Part shown: piece by piece, positions 16,595 through 24,157 of the stretch
Position numbering within the stretch: position 1 is the stretch's first letter
How the letters are laid out: every line of letters starts with the position of its first letter
From: Streptomyces coryli
GTDB taxonomy: Bacteria; Actinomycetota; Actinomycetes; Streptomycetales; Streptomycetaceae
Assembly: GCF_011044975.1 (NCBI RefSeq)
Contig: NZ_JAAKZV010000033.1
Coordinates: 1 to 48,125, forward strand
Length of the DNA: 48,125 nt
Direction: 5' to 3'
Made by a program: the position numbers and the translations under genes
Notes under the pieces: model-generated
Databases searched by the model: none
Told to the model about the DNA's origin: nothing
The model's input: only the letters and a program-made list of their open reading frames with translations

Positions 16595-18151
16595 GTGAGC
16601 AGCAGCGGCCTCATCTACGCAATGATCGTCGGGGCCTGGGCCGCCTACCTCGTGCCGATGTGGCTGCGCAGGCAGGACGAGTTGAACGAGGCTCGTCCGA
16701 CGGAACGCTTCAGCACGGCCATCCGCCTGCTGACCGGCCGGTCGGCCGGGCGGCGGGAGGCCGGGCCCGACGATCATGGCACTGCCGAGGACGGCGCGGG
16801 GGACTACGACCCCGGCGCCGCCGACGACGGCAGCGCGCACCCGGACGCCGCACCCGCCGCCCCGGCAGCGCATGATGCGTCTGGCCGCGGCCGGCCGGTG
16901 GACGTCCGGGCCGCAGCCGTGCCCGCGACCGGCGCGTACGACGCCCCGGAGGGCGACGCCAAGCCCGCGGCCCCGGCCGCCCAGCCCAGCCTCGCCGAGC
17001 GCCGGGCCCGCGCGAAGGTACTCGCCCGCCGGCGCCGCACCACGACGCTGCTGTTCGTCGCCCTCACCGCGGGCGCGATCGCCGCCGCCACGGGCGGCAT
17101 GCGCTACCTGTGGGCCGTACTGATCCCGGTGCTGCTGCTCACCGCGTACATCGTGCGGGTGCGCGGCCAGGAGCGGCGGCGCTACGCGTACCAGGCCGAC
17201 GAGGCCCGGGCCCAGGCGGCGGCGCAGCGGGTGCGGCAGCGTGCCGCCGACCGCCGGGATGTGCGTGCGGACGCGGCGGAGCGGCGGGCGGAGCGCGAGG
17301 GCCGGGCGAGCGGCGGGTCGGGGCGTGACGGTGGTTCGAGCGGGCGGCCGGGCCGTCCCGGTGCGACCGACCGGCGGGCTACGCGCGAGCGGCGTGGGGG
17401 CCGGGACCGGGCTGGCGCGCCTGAGCACGACGGCGCTCCGCGCCCGCCGGGGCGCGAGGCGCCGCCGGCGCCGCGCTCTGGCTCCGGATCCGGCTCGGTG
17501 GAGGGTGCCCGGCACCGCGACGCCGCCCCCACGCGGCGGAGCCCGGCGGGGGACCGGGACGAGCGACTTTCGTACGGGGACCGCGACGAGCGCGCCGCTT
17601 ACGGGGACCGCGACGAGCGTGCTTCGTATGTCGACCGCGACGGGCGAGCTTCGTACGGCGACCGCGACGAGCGTGCTTCGTACGGCGACCACGACGCGCA
17701 CCAGACGTACGGCACCGCGCCGCACGGCGACGCCGGTGCGGAGGGCGCCGTCGGTGACCCGTCCGCGCAGGGCCGTATCTCCGACCCGTCCGCCGACCGG
17801 CGGGCGCTGGTGGAGCAGACCGACCACGCCGAGTGGGTGGACCAGGAGCGTTCCGGCGGCCGGGCGGAGGCGTCCGGCTGGGAGCCGGTGCCGGTGCCGC
17901 TGCCGACGTACGTCACGGCGCCGGTGGCCCCGCGGGCTACGGACGGCGTGGACCTCGGCGCACCGGACACCTGGTCCTCGGCCCGTTCCTCCGCCGTCGA
18001 GCCGCAGCGCCGCCGCGCGGCGGAGCCGGAGGCCGCCGCCGAGGCCACGGCCCCGGACGAGGCCGCGAAGCGCCGCCCGCGTGAGCGCGGCCGCACCCCG
18101 CTCTTCGACCAGTACGCGGACTCGGACCGCCCGCGCGCCGCGAACGAGTAG
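16595..18151 (+). CDS. sepX: SepX / GlpR: cell-division membrane protein, gephyrin-like Glp receptor
   Basis: A 518-residue protein with an N-terminal membrane helix (about residues 4-22, GLIYAMIVGAWAAYLVPMWL), a conserved juxtamembrane stretch (RRQDELNEARPTERFSTAIR), a long Ala/Pro/Asp-rich loop, and a basic RARAKVLARRRR before two close membrane segments (about 149-188). A large, highly charged disordered tail ends in TPLFDQYADSDRPRAANE. This architecture matches actinobacterial GlpR, called SepX in Streptomyces, which sits at division septa and binds the MoeA-like Glp linked to FtsZ. The assignment is from recalled family features. The start is GTG 16595, with AAGGC just upstream. Five 9-residue repeats lie in the tail. 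The glp gene at 13336 strengthens the call. Confidence 0.82.
   Translation: MSSSGLIYAMIVGAWAAYLVPMWLRRQDELNEARPTERFSTAIRLLTGRSAGRREAGPDDHGTAEDGAGDYDPGAADDGSAHPDAAPAAPAAHDASGRGRPVDVRAAAVPATGAYDAPEGDAKPAAPAAQPSLAERRARAKVLARRRRTTTLLFVALTAGAIAAATGGMRYLWAVLIPVLLLTAYIVRVRGQERRRYAYQADEARAQAAAQRVRQRAADRRDVRADAAERRAEREGRASGGSGRDGGSSGRPGRPGATDRRATRERRGGRDRAGAPEHDGAPRPPGREAPPAPRSGSGSGSVEGARHRDAAPTRRSPAGDRDERLSYGDRDERAAYGDRDERASYVDRDGRASYGDRDERASYGDHDAHQTYGTAPHGDAGAEGAVGDPSAQGRISDPSADRRALVEQTDHAEWVDQERSGGRAEASGWEPVPVPLPTYVTAPVAPRATDGVDLGAPDTWSSARSSAVEPQRRRAAEPEAAAEATAPDEAAKRRPRERGRTPLFDQYADSDRPRAANE
17564..17698 (+). repeat. Five tandem 27-bp repeats coding a 9-residue unit
   Basis: Five in-frame copies of a 27-bp unit (17564-17590, then every 27 bp to 17698) encode variants of RASYGDRDE at residues 324-368 of SepX/GlpR. 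Copies 4 and 5 are nearly identical at DNA level, pointing to recent duplication. Confidence 0.9.
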
Positions 18152-18216
18152 CTGACCAGCGGGATAACCGATTTCCGATCTCCTCTGCCGGGATGCTAAA
18201 GTTCCAGACGTCGCAA

Positions 18217-18290
18217 GGGCGTGTAGCGCAGTCCGGTAGCGCACCTCGTTCGCATCGAGGGGGTCAGGGGTTCAATTCCCCTCACGTCCA
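18217..18290 (+). tRNA. tRNA-Ala (anticodon CGC)
   Basis: A complete 74-nt cloverleaf is visible. Acceptor GGGCGTG pairs with CACGTCC and includes the G3-U70 wobble pair that identifies tRNA-Ala. The D stem is GCGC/GCGC. The anticodon stem is CCTCG/CGAGG with loop TTCGCAT, giving anticodon CGC at 18251-18253, which reads GCG. The T arm is AGGGG-TTCAATT-CCCCT. CCA is not encoded and must be added after transcription. Confidence 0.96.
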
Positions 18291-18298
18291 CGCACATG

Positions 18299-18334
18299 AA
18301 GATCCCGTCCAGTCGTAAGACTGGGCGGGATCTT
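18299..18334. terminator. Strong bidirectional terminator hairpin
   Basis: AAGATCCCGTCCAGTC (18299-18314) pairs with GACTGGGCGGGATCTT (18319-18334): a 16-bp stem with one G-T pair and a GTAA tetraloop, followed by TTGCTTT. It lies 9 bases after tRNA-Ala and 25 bases before the stop of the opposing aldehyde dehydrogenase gene, so it can end transcription from both sides. Confidence 0.88.
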
Positions 18335-18358
18335 TGCTTTGCGGGCGGGGGGACGGGG

Positions 18359-19789
18359 TCAGCAGTCGCCGACGGCCACCGTTTGTGGGCTGAGGAATGC
18401 CTCGAGGCCCAGGTGGGAGCCCTCGACGCCGAGGCCGCTGTCCTTCAGGCCGGCGAAGGGGACCTGCGGGGTGTTGGGGCTTCCGGTATTCACGCCGACG
18501 ATGCCTACGTCCAGGGACCGGGCCACGTCGGCGGCCCGGCGGGGCGGGCCGATCACGTATCCGCCCAGGCCGTAGGGGCTGGCGGCGACGGCTTCGAGGA
18601 CGGTTTCGAGCGCGTCGTATTCGAGCACGGACACGGCGGGGCCGAAGATCTCCTCGCGGACCAGGGTGCTGTCCCGGCCCGGCCGCACGCTCACCGCGGG
18701 CCCGGCGAAGTGGCCGGTCGGCGGTGCCGGGGTGGCGGCGCGCCACACGTCGCCGCCGGAGGCGTCCAGCAGGCCGTCGACCCGGGCGGGGTCGGTGGGC
18801 AGGGCCAGTGGTCCGAGCGTGGTGGCCTCGTCGGCGGGGTCGCCGAGCACGAGGCGGTCCGAGGCCCGGCAGAAGCGGTCGGCGAGTTCGTCGGCCAGCG
18901 AGCGGGGCGCCCATACCTGGTTGGCGGCGATGCACGACTGCCCGTTGTTGCGGTACTTGGCCACCATCAGGGTGTCCACCGCCAGGTCGAGGTCGGCGTC
19001 GTCGAGTACGACGAAGGGGGCGTTGCCGCCGAGTTCGAGCACCGCCCGGGTGAAGCGGGGCGCGACGGCCGCGGCGAGCAGGCGTCCCACGCGGGTGGAG
19101 CCGGTGAAGGTCAGGCCGCGGACGCGGCGGTCGGACAGCCACACATCGGATATCGCCGCGGGCTCGCCCACCACGGTCGAGACGACTCCGCTTGGCACGT
19201 GCCGTTCGACGACCTCGGCGAGGAGCAGCGCCGAGGCCGGGGCCACCTCGGAGGGCTTGAACAGCACCGAGCATCCCGCCGCCAGGGCGGGTGCGATCTT
19301 GCGGGCCGGGATCGAGACCGGAAAGTTCCACGGGGTGAGGACGGCGACCACGCCCAGGGCCCGCTCTCCCACCTCGTGGCGCAGGCCGGGGACATGGCTC
19401 CAGACCCGCCCTGAACGACTGCCGGCCAGGTCGGCGAACCACTCGAAGAAGGCGGCCGACAGGCCGACTTCGGCGCGGGCCTCGGCGATCCGCTTGCCGG
19501 TCTCGCGGGTGATCAGGCCGGCCAGTTCCGCGGTGAGCCGGTCCTCGCGGAGATCGGCGGCGATCGCCCGTAGCGATGCGGCCCGTCGTCCCGGTGCCAG
19601 GCCGGCCCAGTCCGGCAGCGCCTTGGCGGCGCTGTCCAGCGCGCGGCGGGCCTCCGGCTCGCCGCCGTACTCCACGCTCGCCCATGCGGCACCCGTCGCC
19701 GGGTCGGTCAGCTCGTGCCGTACCGGGTTTTCGGGCGTCGGCGTCCCGCCGTCGATGCGGACGCCGCCGATGGTCCGGGATGCATGCAT
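18359..19789 (-). CDS. NAD(P)+-dependent aldehyde dehydrogenase in sugar-acid cluster
   Basis: A 476-residue aldehyde dehydrogenase superfamily member. Visible are TPWNFPVSIPARKIAPALAA (residues 152-171), FKPSEVAP, the NAD fold TFTGSTRVGRLL, the general base Glu252 in LELGGN and the nucleophile Cys286 in NNGQSCIAANQ. It resembles the succinate-semialdehyde/ketoglutarate-semialdehyde branch. The ATG at 19789 shares a base with the stop of the enolase-family gene (TAATG), so it is the last gene of a three-gene operon with a GntR regulator. It probably oxidises the aldehyde left after aldol cleavage of a 2-keto-3-deoxy sugar acid (for example glyceraldehyde, glycolaldehyde or lactaldehyde). The exact aldehyde is not readable. 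Confidence 0.93.
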   Translation of the reverse strand: MHASRTIGGVRIDGGTPTPENPVRHELTDPATGAAWASVEYGGEPEARRALDSAAKALPDWAGLAPGRRAASLRAIAADLREDRLTAELAGLITRETGKRIAEARAEVGLSAAFFEWFADLAGSRSGRVWSHVPGLRHEVGERALGVVAVLTPWNFPVSIPARKIAPALAAGCSVLFKPSEVAPASALLLAEVVERHVPSGVVSTVVGEPAAISDVWLSDRRVRGLTFTGSTRVGRLLAAAVAPRFTRAVLELGGNAPFVVLDDADLDLAVDTLMVAKYRNNGQSCIAANQVWAPRSLADELADRFCRASDRLVLGDPADEATTLGPLALPTDPARVDGLLDASGGDVWRAATPAPPTGHFAGPAVSVRPGRDSTLVREEIFGPAVSVLEYDALETVLEAVAASPYGLGGYVIGPPRRAADVARSLDVGIVGVNTGSPNTPQVPFAGLKDSGLGVEGSHLGLEAFLSPQTVAVGDC

Positions 19790-20928
19790 TACGGAATCTC
19801 CAGGGTCTCGTCGTGGCAGGTCAGCCGCTCCAGCGCCGCGGCGTCGAACCGGACGCCGAGGCCGGGCAGGTCGGGCAGGCCGAGCCGGCCTTCGCCGGGC
19901 GCCGGCGGGGAGAGCAGCAGCGGGTCGCGCAGCGGGTTGTCCCGTACGTCGTACTCGACGGCGGTCACCGCATCGGCGGCCGCGGCCACCTGCAGCGTCG
20001 CCGCGAAGGCCGCGGCGCCACCGTAGAGATGGGGCATGACGGCGGTGTCGTGCTTGGCCGCCAGGTCGCAGACCGCGAGCGCTTCGGTGATCCCGCCGGC
20101 CTTGGCGACGTCGGGCTGCAGGACGGCGATGGCGGGCGAGGTCGCGTAGGCGGCGAACTTCGCGCGGCCGTAGAGGTTTTCGCCGGTCGCGATCACCAGG
20201 CCGGTGCGGCGGTGCAGTTCTTCCAGGTCGGTCAGCTCGTCGCCCTCGACGGGCTCCTCGATCCACCCGACCCCGGCGTCGCGCAGCACCGGCGCCATCG
20301 CCACCGCCTCCTCGAGGTCCCAGCCCTGGTTCGCGTCGGCGTAGAGGAGCGCGTCCGCGCCGAGCGTCTCGCGCGCGGCGAGGAGATTGCGCGTATCGGT
20401 CTCCCGCCCGAAGCCCAGCTTGACCTTCACGGCGGCATGTCCGGCGCGGCGGCAGTCCGCCGCCTGTTCGGCTACGGAACGCGGCCCCAGGCTGCTTGCG
20501 TATACGGGGATGTGCTCCCGTATCCGGTGCGCGGCCACGCGGGCGATCGCGGCGCCGGCCCGCTGTCCTTTGAGGTCCCACAGCGCCACGTCCACCGCGC
20601 TGATGGCCTGGCGGATCGGGCCGGGCGCGCCCCACTGCCGCCCCAGGGGGTCGAGCCGCTCGCACAGGACGGCGTGGGTCGCGGGCACATCGTCGACCCG
20701 GCGTCCGGCCAGCAGCGGCAAGACGCCCTCGCGCAAGGTGGCGGTGCGCTCGGTGGCGGCCCAGGGGGGATAGTTGACCCAGCTCTCGCCGTGGCCGGTC
20801 CTGCCGTCCTCGTCGGTGAGCGAGACGAGGACCATCGCACGGTGCCGCAGCGGCGAGAACGACATCGCGATGCCGTCGCGGACCGGCGCGCGCAGGACCC
20901 GGACCCGGGCGCGGGCTATGTGGGTCAA
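19789..20928 (-). CDS. Mandelate-racemase-subgroup enolase-superfamily protein (probable sugar-acid dehydratase)
   Basis: This 379-residue protein has the full catalytic set of the mandelate racemase subgroup: Lys168 and Lys170 in KVKLG, metal ligands Asp198 (YADANQGW), Glu224 (WIEEPV) and Glu250 (TGENL), and the Asp273/His300 dyad (LQPDVAKAGG, VMPHLYGG). Such enzymes abstract the proton next to a carboxylate, and most with this set dehydrate acid sugars (gluconate, fuconate, galactonate, tartrate and similar). The stop overlaps the aldehyde dehydrogenase start, and its own ATG overlaps the GntR stop (ATGA). With an IlvD/Edd dehydratase encoded opposite, the cluster holds two unrelated dehydratases. 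Confidence 0.92.
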   Translation of the reverse strand: MTHIARARVRVLRAPVRDGIAMSFSPLRHRAMVLVSLTDEDGRTGHGESWVNYPPWAATERTATLREGVLPLLAGRRVDDVPATHAVLCERLDPLGRQWGAPGPIRQAISAVDVALWDLKGQRAGAAIARVAAHRIREHIPVYASSLGPRSVAEQAADCRRAGHAAVKVKLGFGRETDTRNLLAARETLGADALLYADANQGWDLEEAVAMAPVLRDAGVGWIEEPVEGDELTDLEELHRRTGLVIATGENLYGRAKFAAYATSPAIAVLQPDVAKAGGITEALAVCDLAAKHDTAVMPHLYGGAAAFAATLQVAAAADAVTAVEYDVRDNPLRDPLLLSPPAPGEGRLGLPDLPGLGVRFDAAALERLTCHDETLEIP

Positions 20929-21578
20929 CGCGGCTCCCCTGCCTGCTCGGCGAGGGTGGACCGGAGGCCGGCGATGTGGGCGCGGGCGGCCTGCTCCGCG
21001 GCGGCCGGGTCGCCGGCCGCCATGGCGGTGAAGATCGCGCGGTGGTCGGCGACCGCCAGCTTGGGGCCGCGGGTGACCTGGGTGGTCCGCATCGCCAGCC
21101 GGACCTGGGTCTGCACCTCGTCGAGCATGCGGACCACCTCCGGGTTGTCGGCGGCCTCCCGGATCAGCCGGTGGAAGGTCATGTCGGCCTCGGACGCGGC
21201 GGTCAAGTCGACCGCGGCGACCGCGCGTTCGTGCTCCCCGAGTACGTCCTCGAGCGTGCGGATCAGCCGGCGACCGGCGTTCTCGACCGCGAGCCGCGTC
21301 GCGAGACCCTCCAGGACCTCGCGGACCTCGTAGATGGCGATCAGGCTCTTGAGGCTGACGTCGGCCACCACGGCGCCCCGGCGGGGCTCTTCGCGGGCCA
21401 GCCGCTCGTGCACCAGGCGGACGATCGCCTCCCGGACCGGGCTGCGGCTCACGCCGAGGCTCGCGGCCAGGGCCGGAACGCTCAGCCGGGCGCCCGCGGG
21501 GAGCTCCCCGGCGAAGATCTGGTCGCGCAACTCCTGGTGGACGCGATCGGTGACGCGGGGATCACTCGCGACGGTCAT
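20925..21578 (-). CDS. GntR-family (FadR/FCD) transcriptional regulator
   Basis: A 217-residue regulator with an N-terminal winged helix (about residues 8-75; VHQELRDQIFAGELPAGARL, LAASLGVSRSPVREAIVRL) and a C-terminal FCD ligand-binding domain (about 80-205; IYEVREVLEGLATRLAVENA, DMTFHRLIREAADNPEVV, DHRAIFTAMAAGDPAAAEQA). FCD domains bind small carboxylates, often through a metal, so the sugar acid or its keto-deoxy product is the likely inducer. ATG 21578 follows AGGGGTGA. It is the first gene of the leftward operon and faces the dehydratase gene across 139 bp containing the TACATG boxes, its probable operators. Confidence 0.94.
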   Translation of the reverse strand: MTVASDPRVTDRVHQELRDQIFAGELPAGARLSVPALAASLGVSRSPVREAIVRLVHERLAREEPRRGAVVADVSLKSLIAIYEVREVLEGLATRLAVENAGRRLIRTLEDVLGEHERAVAAVDLTAASEADMTFHRLIREAADNPEVVRMLDEVQTQVRLAMRTTQVTRGPKLAVADHRAIFTAMAAGDPAAAEQAARAHIAGLRSTLAEQAGEPR

Positions 21579-21621
21579 GACTCACCCCTGGCTTCTGCAT
21601 CCGTGGACTGGCTCCCCCGAG

Positions 21622-21692
21622 CCTACATGCTGCTTTGAAAAGTTACATGTAAATCCCTCTTGCTGCGTGCTGATCGATGATGTTACATGTCA
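21622..21692. promoter_or_regulatory. Phased TACATG operator boxes between the two arms of the sugar-acid cluster
   Basis: TACATG occurs at 21624, 21644 and 21684. A degenerate version (TGCGTG) falls at 21664, so sites recur every 20 bp. The copy at 21643-21652 is a perfect palindrome (TTACATGTAA), and the one at 21683-21692 has TTACATGT. FadR-type GntR regulators bind short palindromes of this kind. The boxes lie 44-114 bp upstream of the GntR gene and 26-96 bp upstream of the dehydratase gene. Confidence 0.7.
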
Positions 21693-21717
21693 GCAATCCA
21701 CTGGCGAAGGGAACGAG

Positions 21718-23442
21718 ATGCCTGAGCGGCGCAGCGCCTCATGGTTCGGGCTCGACGGAAAGCTGGGGTTCGTTCACCGGTCGAAGCTGTACAACCGGGG
21801 CGGATCGCCGGAGATGTTCGACGGCCGCCCGGTCATCGGGATCGCAAGCAGCGCGTCGGACCTCGCGCCGTGCAACGCCCACCTCCGGCAGGTGGCCGAG
21901 GCGGTCAAGCGCGGGGTGCTGATGGCAGGCGGCGTCCCGATGGAGTTCCCGACGATCTCCATCGGCGAGACGCTGATGCGGCCCTCCGCGATGCTGTTCC
22001 GCAATCTCATGGCGATGGACGTCGAGGAGACGCTCCGCGCGAACCCGCTCGACGGCGTGGTCCTGCTGGGCGGCTGCGACAAGACCGTGCCGGCACAGGT
22101 GATGGGCGCGCTCAGCGTCGACCTGCCCACGGTCATGGTCACCGGAGGCCCCGCGCTCAATGGCCGCTTCCGCGGCGAGGCGGTCGGCTCCGGCACCCAC
22201 GTCTGGAAGTTCAGCGAGGAGGTCAGGGCGGGGCGGATGTCCGCGTGCGAGTTCCGCTCGGCGGAGGCGTGCCTGTCCCGGAGCGCCGGCCACTGCACCA
22301 CCATGGGTACGGCGTCGACCATGGCCTGCGTCACCGAGGCGCTCGGCCTCTCGCTGCCCGGGAGCGCGACGATTCCGGCCGTGGACGCCGGCCGGGCCCG
22401 TATCGCCGAGCAGGCCGGGCAGCGGATCGTCGCCATGGCCGACGAAGGGCTGGCTCCCTCCCGCTTCCTGGACCGGCGGTCGTTCGAGAACGCGGTGCGG
22501 GTCAACGCGGCGATCGGCGGCTCCACCAACGCGGTCGTGCACCTGCTGGCCATGGCGGGCCGGGCCGAGGTCGACCTGGCGCTGGACGACTTCGACCGGC
22601 TGGCGGCCGATGTCCCGCTGCTGGTCGACCTCCTGCCCTCGGGCCGGTTCCTGATGGAGGAGTTCCACGACGCCGGCGGACTGCCGGCCGTCATCCGCGA
22701 GCTCGGCGACCTCGTGGACGGCGCCGCCATGACGATCAACGGCCGGACGCTCGCCGAGAATTGCGCGGACGCCCCCAACTGGCGGCCCGAGGTCGTACGC
22801 AGCCGGAAGGACCCGGTCGCGCCGCCGGGCTCGCACACCGCGGTGCTGCGCGGCAACCTCGCCCCCGACGGCGCCGTGCTCAAGCTCTCCGCGGCGTCCC
22901 CCGAACTCACCCGGCACACCGGCCCCGCGCTCGTCTTCGACACGATCGAGGACTACGACGCGCAGAAGGACTCGCCGGAGCTGCCGGTGACCCCCGACAC
23001 CGTCCTGGTGGTCCGTAACGCGGGCCCGGTCGGCTATCCGGGCATGCCGGAGATCGGCAATCTCGCGATTCCGAAGAAGATGCTGGACCAGGGCGTACGG
23101 GACATGGTCCGGATCACCGACGGCCGGATGAGCGGGACTTCGTACGGGACCGTGGTCCTGCACGTGGCGCCCGAGGCCGCCGCCGGCGGGCCGCTCGCCC
23201 TGCTCCGCAGCGGCGACCGCGTCACCCTCGACGTCCCCGCCCGGCGGCTGGAGATGGACGTACCGGAGGCGGAGCTCACCGCCCGCGCGTCCGGGAGCGC
23301 CGACAGCTTCAAGAAGGCCCCGACCCGGGGAGCGGGCTGGGCGGGCCTCTACCGGAGCCAGGTCAACCAGGCCGACACGGGCGCCGACTTGGACTTCCTG
23401 ACCGGCCGCCGCGGGCATGCCGTCCCGCGCCGGCCCTTCTGA
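21718..23442 (+). CDS. IlvD/Edd family sugar-acid dehydratase, [2Fe-2S] type
   Basis: The 574-residue protein belongs to the dihydroxy-acid dehydratase/6-phosphogluconate dehydratase family and looks closest to the pentonate/aldonate branch (L-arabinonate, D-xylonate). Three cluster-ligand Cys are seen: Cys52 (LAPCNAH), Cys120 (GGCDKTVPAQ) and Cys193 (GHCTTMGTAS), fitting a [2Fe-2S] centre. The catalytic Ser is in DGRMSGTSYG. It would dehydrate an aldonate to the 2-keto-3-deoxy acid. ATG 21718 has AAGGGA five bases upstream; the frame is open farther left only as shadow of the GntR gene. It is the first gene of the rightward operon, 39 bp before the aldolase. Confidence 0.94.
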   Translation: MPERRSASWFGLDGKLGFVHRSKLYNRGGSPEMFDGRPVIGIASSASDLAPCNAHLRQVAEAVKRGVLMAGGVPMEFPTISIGETLMRPSAMLFRNLMAMDVEETLRANPLDGVVLLGGCDKTVPAQVMGALSVDLPTVMVTGGPALNGRFRGEAVGSGTHVWKFSEEVRAGRMSACEFRSAEACLSRSAGHCTTMGTASTMACVTEALGLSLPGSATIPAVDAGRARIAEQAGQRIVAMADEGLAPSRFLDRRSFENAVRVNAAIGGSTNAVVHLLAMAGRAEVDLALDDFDRLAADVPLLVDLLPSGRFLMEEFHDAGGLPAVIRELGDLVDGAAMTINGRTLAENCADAPNWRPEVVRSRKDPVAPPGSHTAVLRGNLAPDGAVLKLSAASPELTRHTGPALVFDTIEDYDAQKDSPELPVTPDTVLVVRNAGPVGYPGMPEIGNLAIPKKMLDQGVRDMVRITDGRMSGTSYGTVVLHVAPEAAAGGPLALLRSGDRVTLDVPARRLEMDVPEAELTARASGSADSFKKAPTRGAGWAGLYRSQVNQADTGADLDFLTGRRGHAVPRRPF

Positions 23443-23481
23443 TCCGACCACTCCGAAACGTCCGAAAGGAAGGGCCGCACC

Positions 23482-24117
23482 ATGAGCGATCTCCTGAGTG
23501 ACCTGGAGCGCCACCGCATCCTGACGATCTTCCGCGGTCAGTCCGCCGACCAGTGCGCGGACCTGGCCGAGGCGCTCTATGCGGCCGGCATCCGGCTGTT
23601 CGAGGTGACGCTGCACAGCGGGGATCCGCTCAAGGCGATCGCCGCCATCCGCGGCCGGCTCGGCGCCGATGCCCGTGTCGGCGCCGGGACCGTGCTCACC
23701 ACCGAGGACGTGGAGCAGGCCGCCGGTGCCGGTGCCCAGTTCGTCGTCTCCCCGGACATCGACGCCGCTGTAGTGGAGCGGACCAAGGAGCTCGGCATGG
23801 GCTCCGTGCCCGGCGCCCTGTCGCCGACCGAGGTGCTGCGGGCGGTACGTGCCGGTGCCGACGCCGTGAAGGTCTTCCCGGTCAGCTCGGTCGGCGCAGG
23901 CCACATCCGGCAGCTGCGCGGCCCGCTGCCGGACGTGCCGTACGTGGCCACCGGGGGCGTCGACGAAAGCCTGGCGGAAGCGTGCATCGAGGCCGGGTGC
24001 GTGGGCGTGGGCGTCGGCGTCCAGCTGTTCGGCGATCCCGCCGACACCGAGGCGGTGGTCAGGGGCGCCGAGCGGTTCGCGGCCGCCACCGCGCGGGCGA
24101 GCCGCCCGCGGAGCTGA
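23482..24117 (+). CDS. 2-keto-3-deoxy-(6-phospho)gluconate-type aldolase (Eda/DgoA family)
   Basis: A 211-residue class I aldolase of the KDPG/KDPGal family. The key residues are Glu41 in LFEVTLHS (proton transfer) and the Schiff-base Lys130 in DAVKVFPVS, with the phosphate/carboxylate loop region TGGVDESLAEACIEAGCVGV. It cleaves a 2-keto-3-deoxy acid to pyruvate plus an aldehyde. No sugar kinase lies in the cluster, so the substrate may be the unphosphorylated keto-deoxy acid, or a kinase is encoded elsewhere. ATG 23482 has AAGGA upstream. It lies between the IlvD/Edd dehydratase (39 bp) and the transporter (40 bp) in one operon. Confidence 0.93.
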   Translation: MSDLLSDLERHRILTIFRGQSADQCADLAEALYAAGIRLFEVTLHSGDPLKAIAAIRGRLGADARVGAGTVLTTEDVEQAAGAGAQFVVSPDIDAAVVERTKELGMGSVPGALSPTEVLRAVRAGADAVKVFPVSSVGAGHIRQLRGPLPDVPYVATGGVDESLAEACIEAGCVGVGVGVQLFGDPADTEAVVRGAERFAAATARASRPRS

Positions 24118-24157
24118 CCTGCCAACGGCCCGCCGGCGCCTCTCGAAGGAGCACACC

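Noticed and set aside
17564-17698. 27-bp repeats considered as a CRISPR-like array
   Set aside because: No spacers, repeats are directly adjacent and in frame with the protein, and there are no cas genes in the window.
18359-20665. 768-codon frame covering the aldehyde dehydrogenase and part of the enolase-family gene
   Set aside because: Protein homology starts at Met 19789. The upstream 292 codons are out-of-frame readings of the dehydratase gene.
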